Shown: piece after piece, positions 63,842-64,000 of the stretch | Layout of the letters: the number at the start of each line of letters is the position of its first letter | Position numbering within the stretch: position 1 is the first letter of the stretch | Assembly: GCA_017640785.1 (NCBI GenBank) | Contig: JAEPPZ010000003.1 | Coordinates: 14,932 to 78,931 of the forward strand | Direction of reading: 5' to 3' | Source: Balneola sp. | GTDB taxonomy: Bacteria > Bacteroidota > Rhodothermia > Balneolales > Balneolaceae | Length of the DNA stretch: 64,000 bases | Notes under the pieces: generated by a model | What the model saw: the letters and a program-made list of their open reading frames with translations, nothing else | Told to the model about the DNA's origin: nothing | Databases searched by the model: none | Program-made: the position numbers and the translations under genes

Positions 63842-64000
63842 TTTTAGCTTCCCACTCTTAATCTCCTCATAAGATTCCTTGCTAATTTGGGAACCGGTTG
63901 CTTTTATCTTTCCTTTATCTAGTCCAAAAACATGTTCAGTCGTATGCAGGAAAATTATCTTTATGCTGTCCTATAATTAGTATCAATCAATAATTTGATC

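Overview
The window looks like one chromosomal segment of an AT-rich, Gram-negative bacterium of the Bacteroidota/FCB group, most likely the Balneolota (Balneola/Gracilimonas-like). The basis is the EF-Tu and EF-G sequences, two large secreted proteins with type IX secretion (T9SS) C-terminal sorting domains, lipoproteins, few Shine-Dalgarno sequences, and promoters of the Bacteroidota type (TTG-N20-TATATTTG before tRNA-Ser). The phylum call is from memory of families, not from a search.

Layout. 1-4.2 kb (-): the str operon rpsL-rpsG-fusA-tuf, divergent from recG. 6.8-11.8 kb (+): a 1648-residue GLUG-repeat T9SS protein. 12-14.1 kb: a small zinc-ribbon protein converging on typA. 14.5-16.6 kb (+): a hipB-hipA-GyrI-like three-gene unit with a dyad over the first start codon. 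16.6-24.5 kb: membrane and metabolic genes (YihY, SulP, YjbQ-like, baeRF-like, a class IV aminotransferase coupled to a sulfotransferase-like protein, a small TM channel-like protein, UPF0316) and one tRNA-Ser(GCT). 24.6-30.3 kb (-): ptsH-ptsI-pgi/pmi-birA-tilS-hpt, tightly packed. 30.4-34.5 kb (+): gatC, a YfhO-like membrane protein and a GT4 glycosyltransferase. 34.5-41.1 kb (-): a surface-glycan cluster with WecD/WecE/WecF-like proteins for dTDP-Fuc4NAc, two hexapeptide acyltransferases, a PIG-L deacetylase, and a private acyl carrier protein with its acyl ligase. A Wzx-type flippase diverges from it. 42.8-55.6 kb: housekeeping genes (hisS, antiporter, lysA, FAD protein, lysC, CNNM-type protein, ABC-F, lipoprotein, VOC, hydrolase). 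55.6-60 kb (+): a structured leader with an intrinsic terminator, then a 1384-residue protein with four lamin-tail-like domains. 60.1-64 kb (-): an accessory array of small lipoproteins separated by two families of about 50-bp repeats, headed by an HExxH protein whose 5' end looks eroded.

How it fits together. The glycan cluster could make a Fuc4N residue, acetylate it (WecD-like) or give it a non-acetyl N-acyl group (ligase, ACP, LpxD-like transferase, PIG-L deacetylase), and pass it to a WecF-like transferase and the flippase. HPr and enzyme I sit with a sugar-phosphate isomerase but no EII permease is present. The most unusual regions are the glycan N-acylation cluster, the repeat-separated lipoprotein array, the leader at 55.6 kb and the hip operator.
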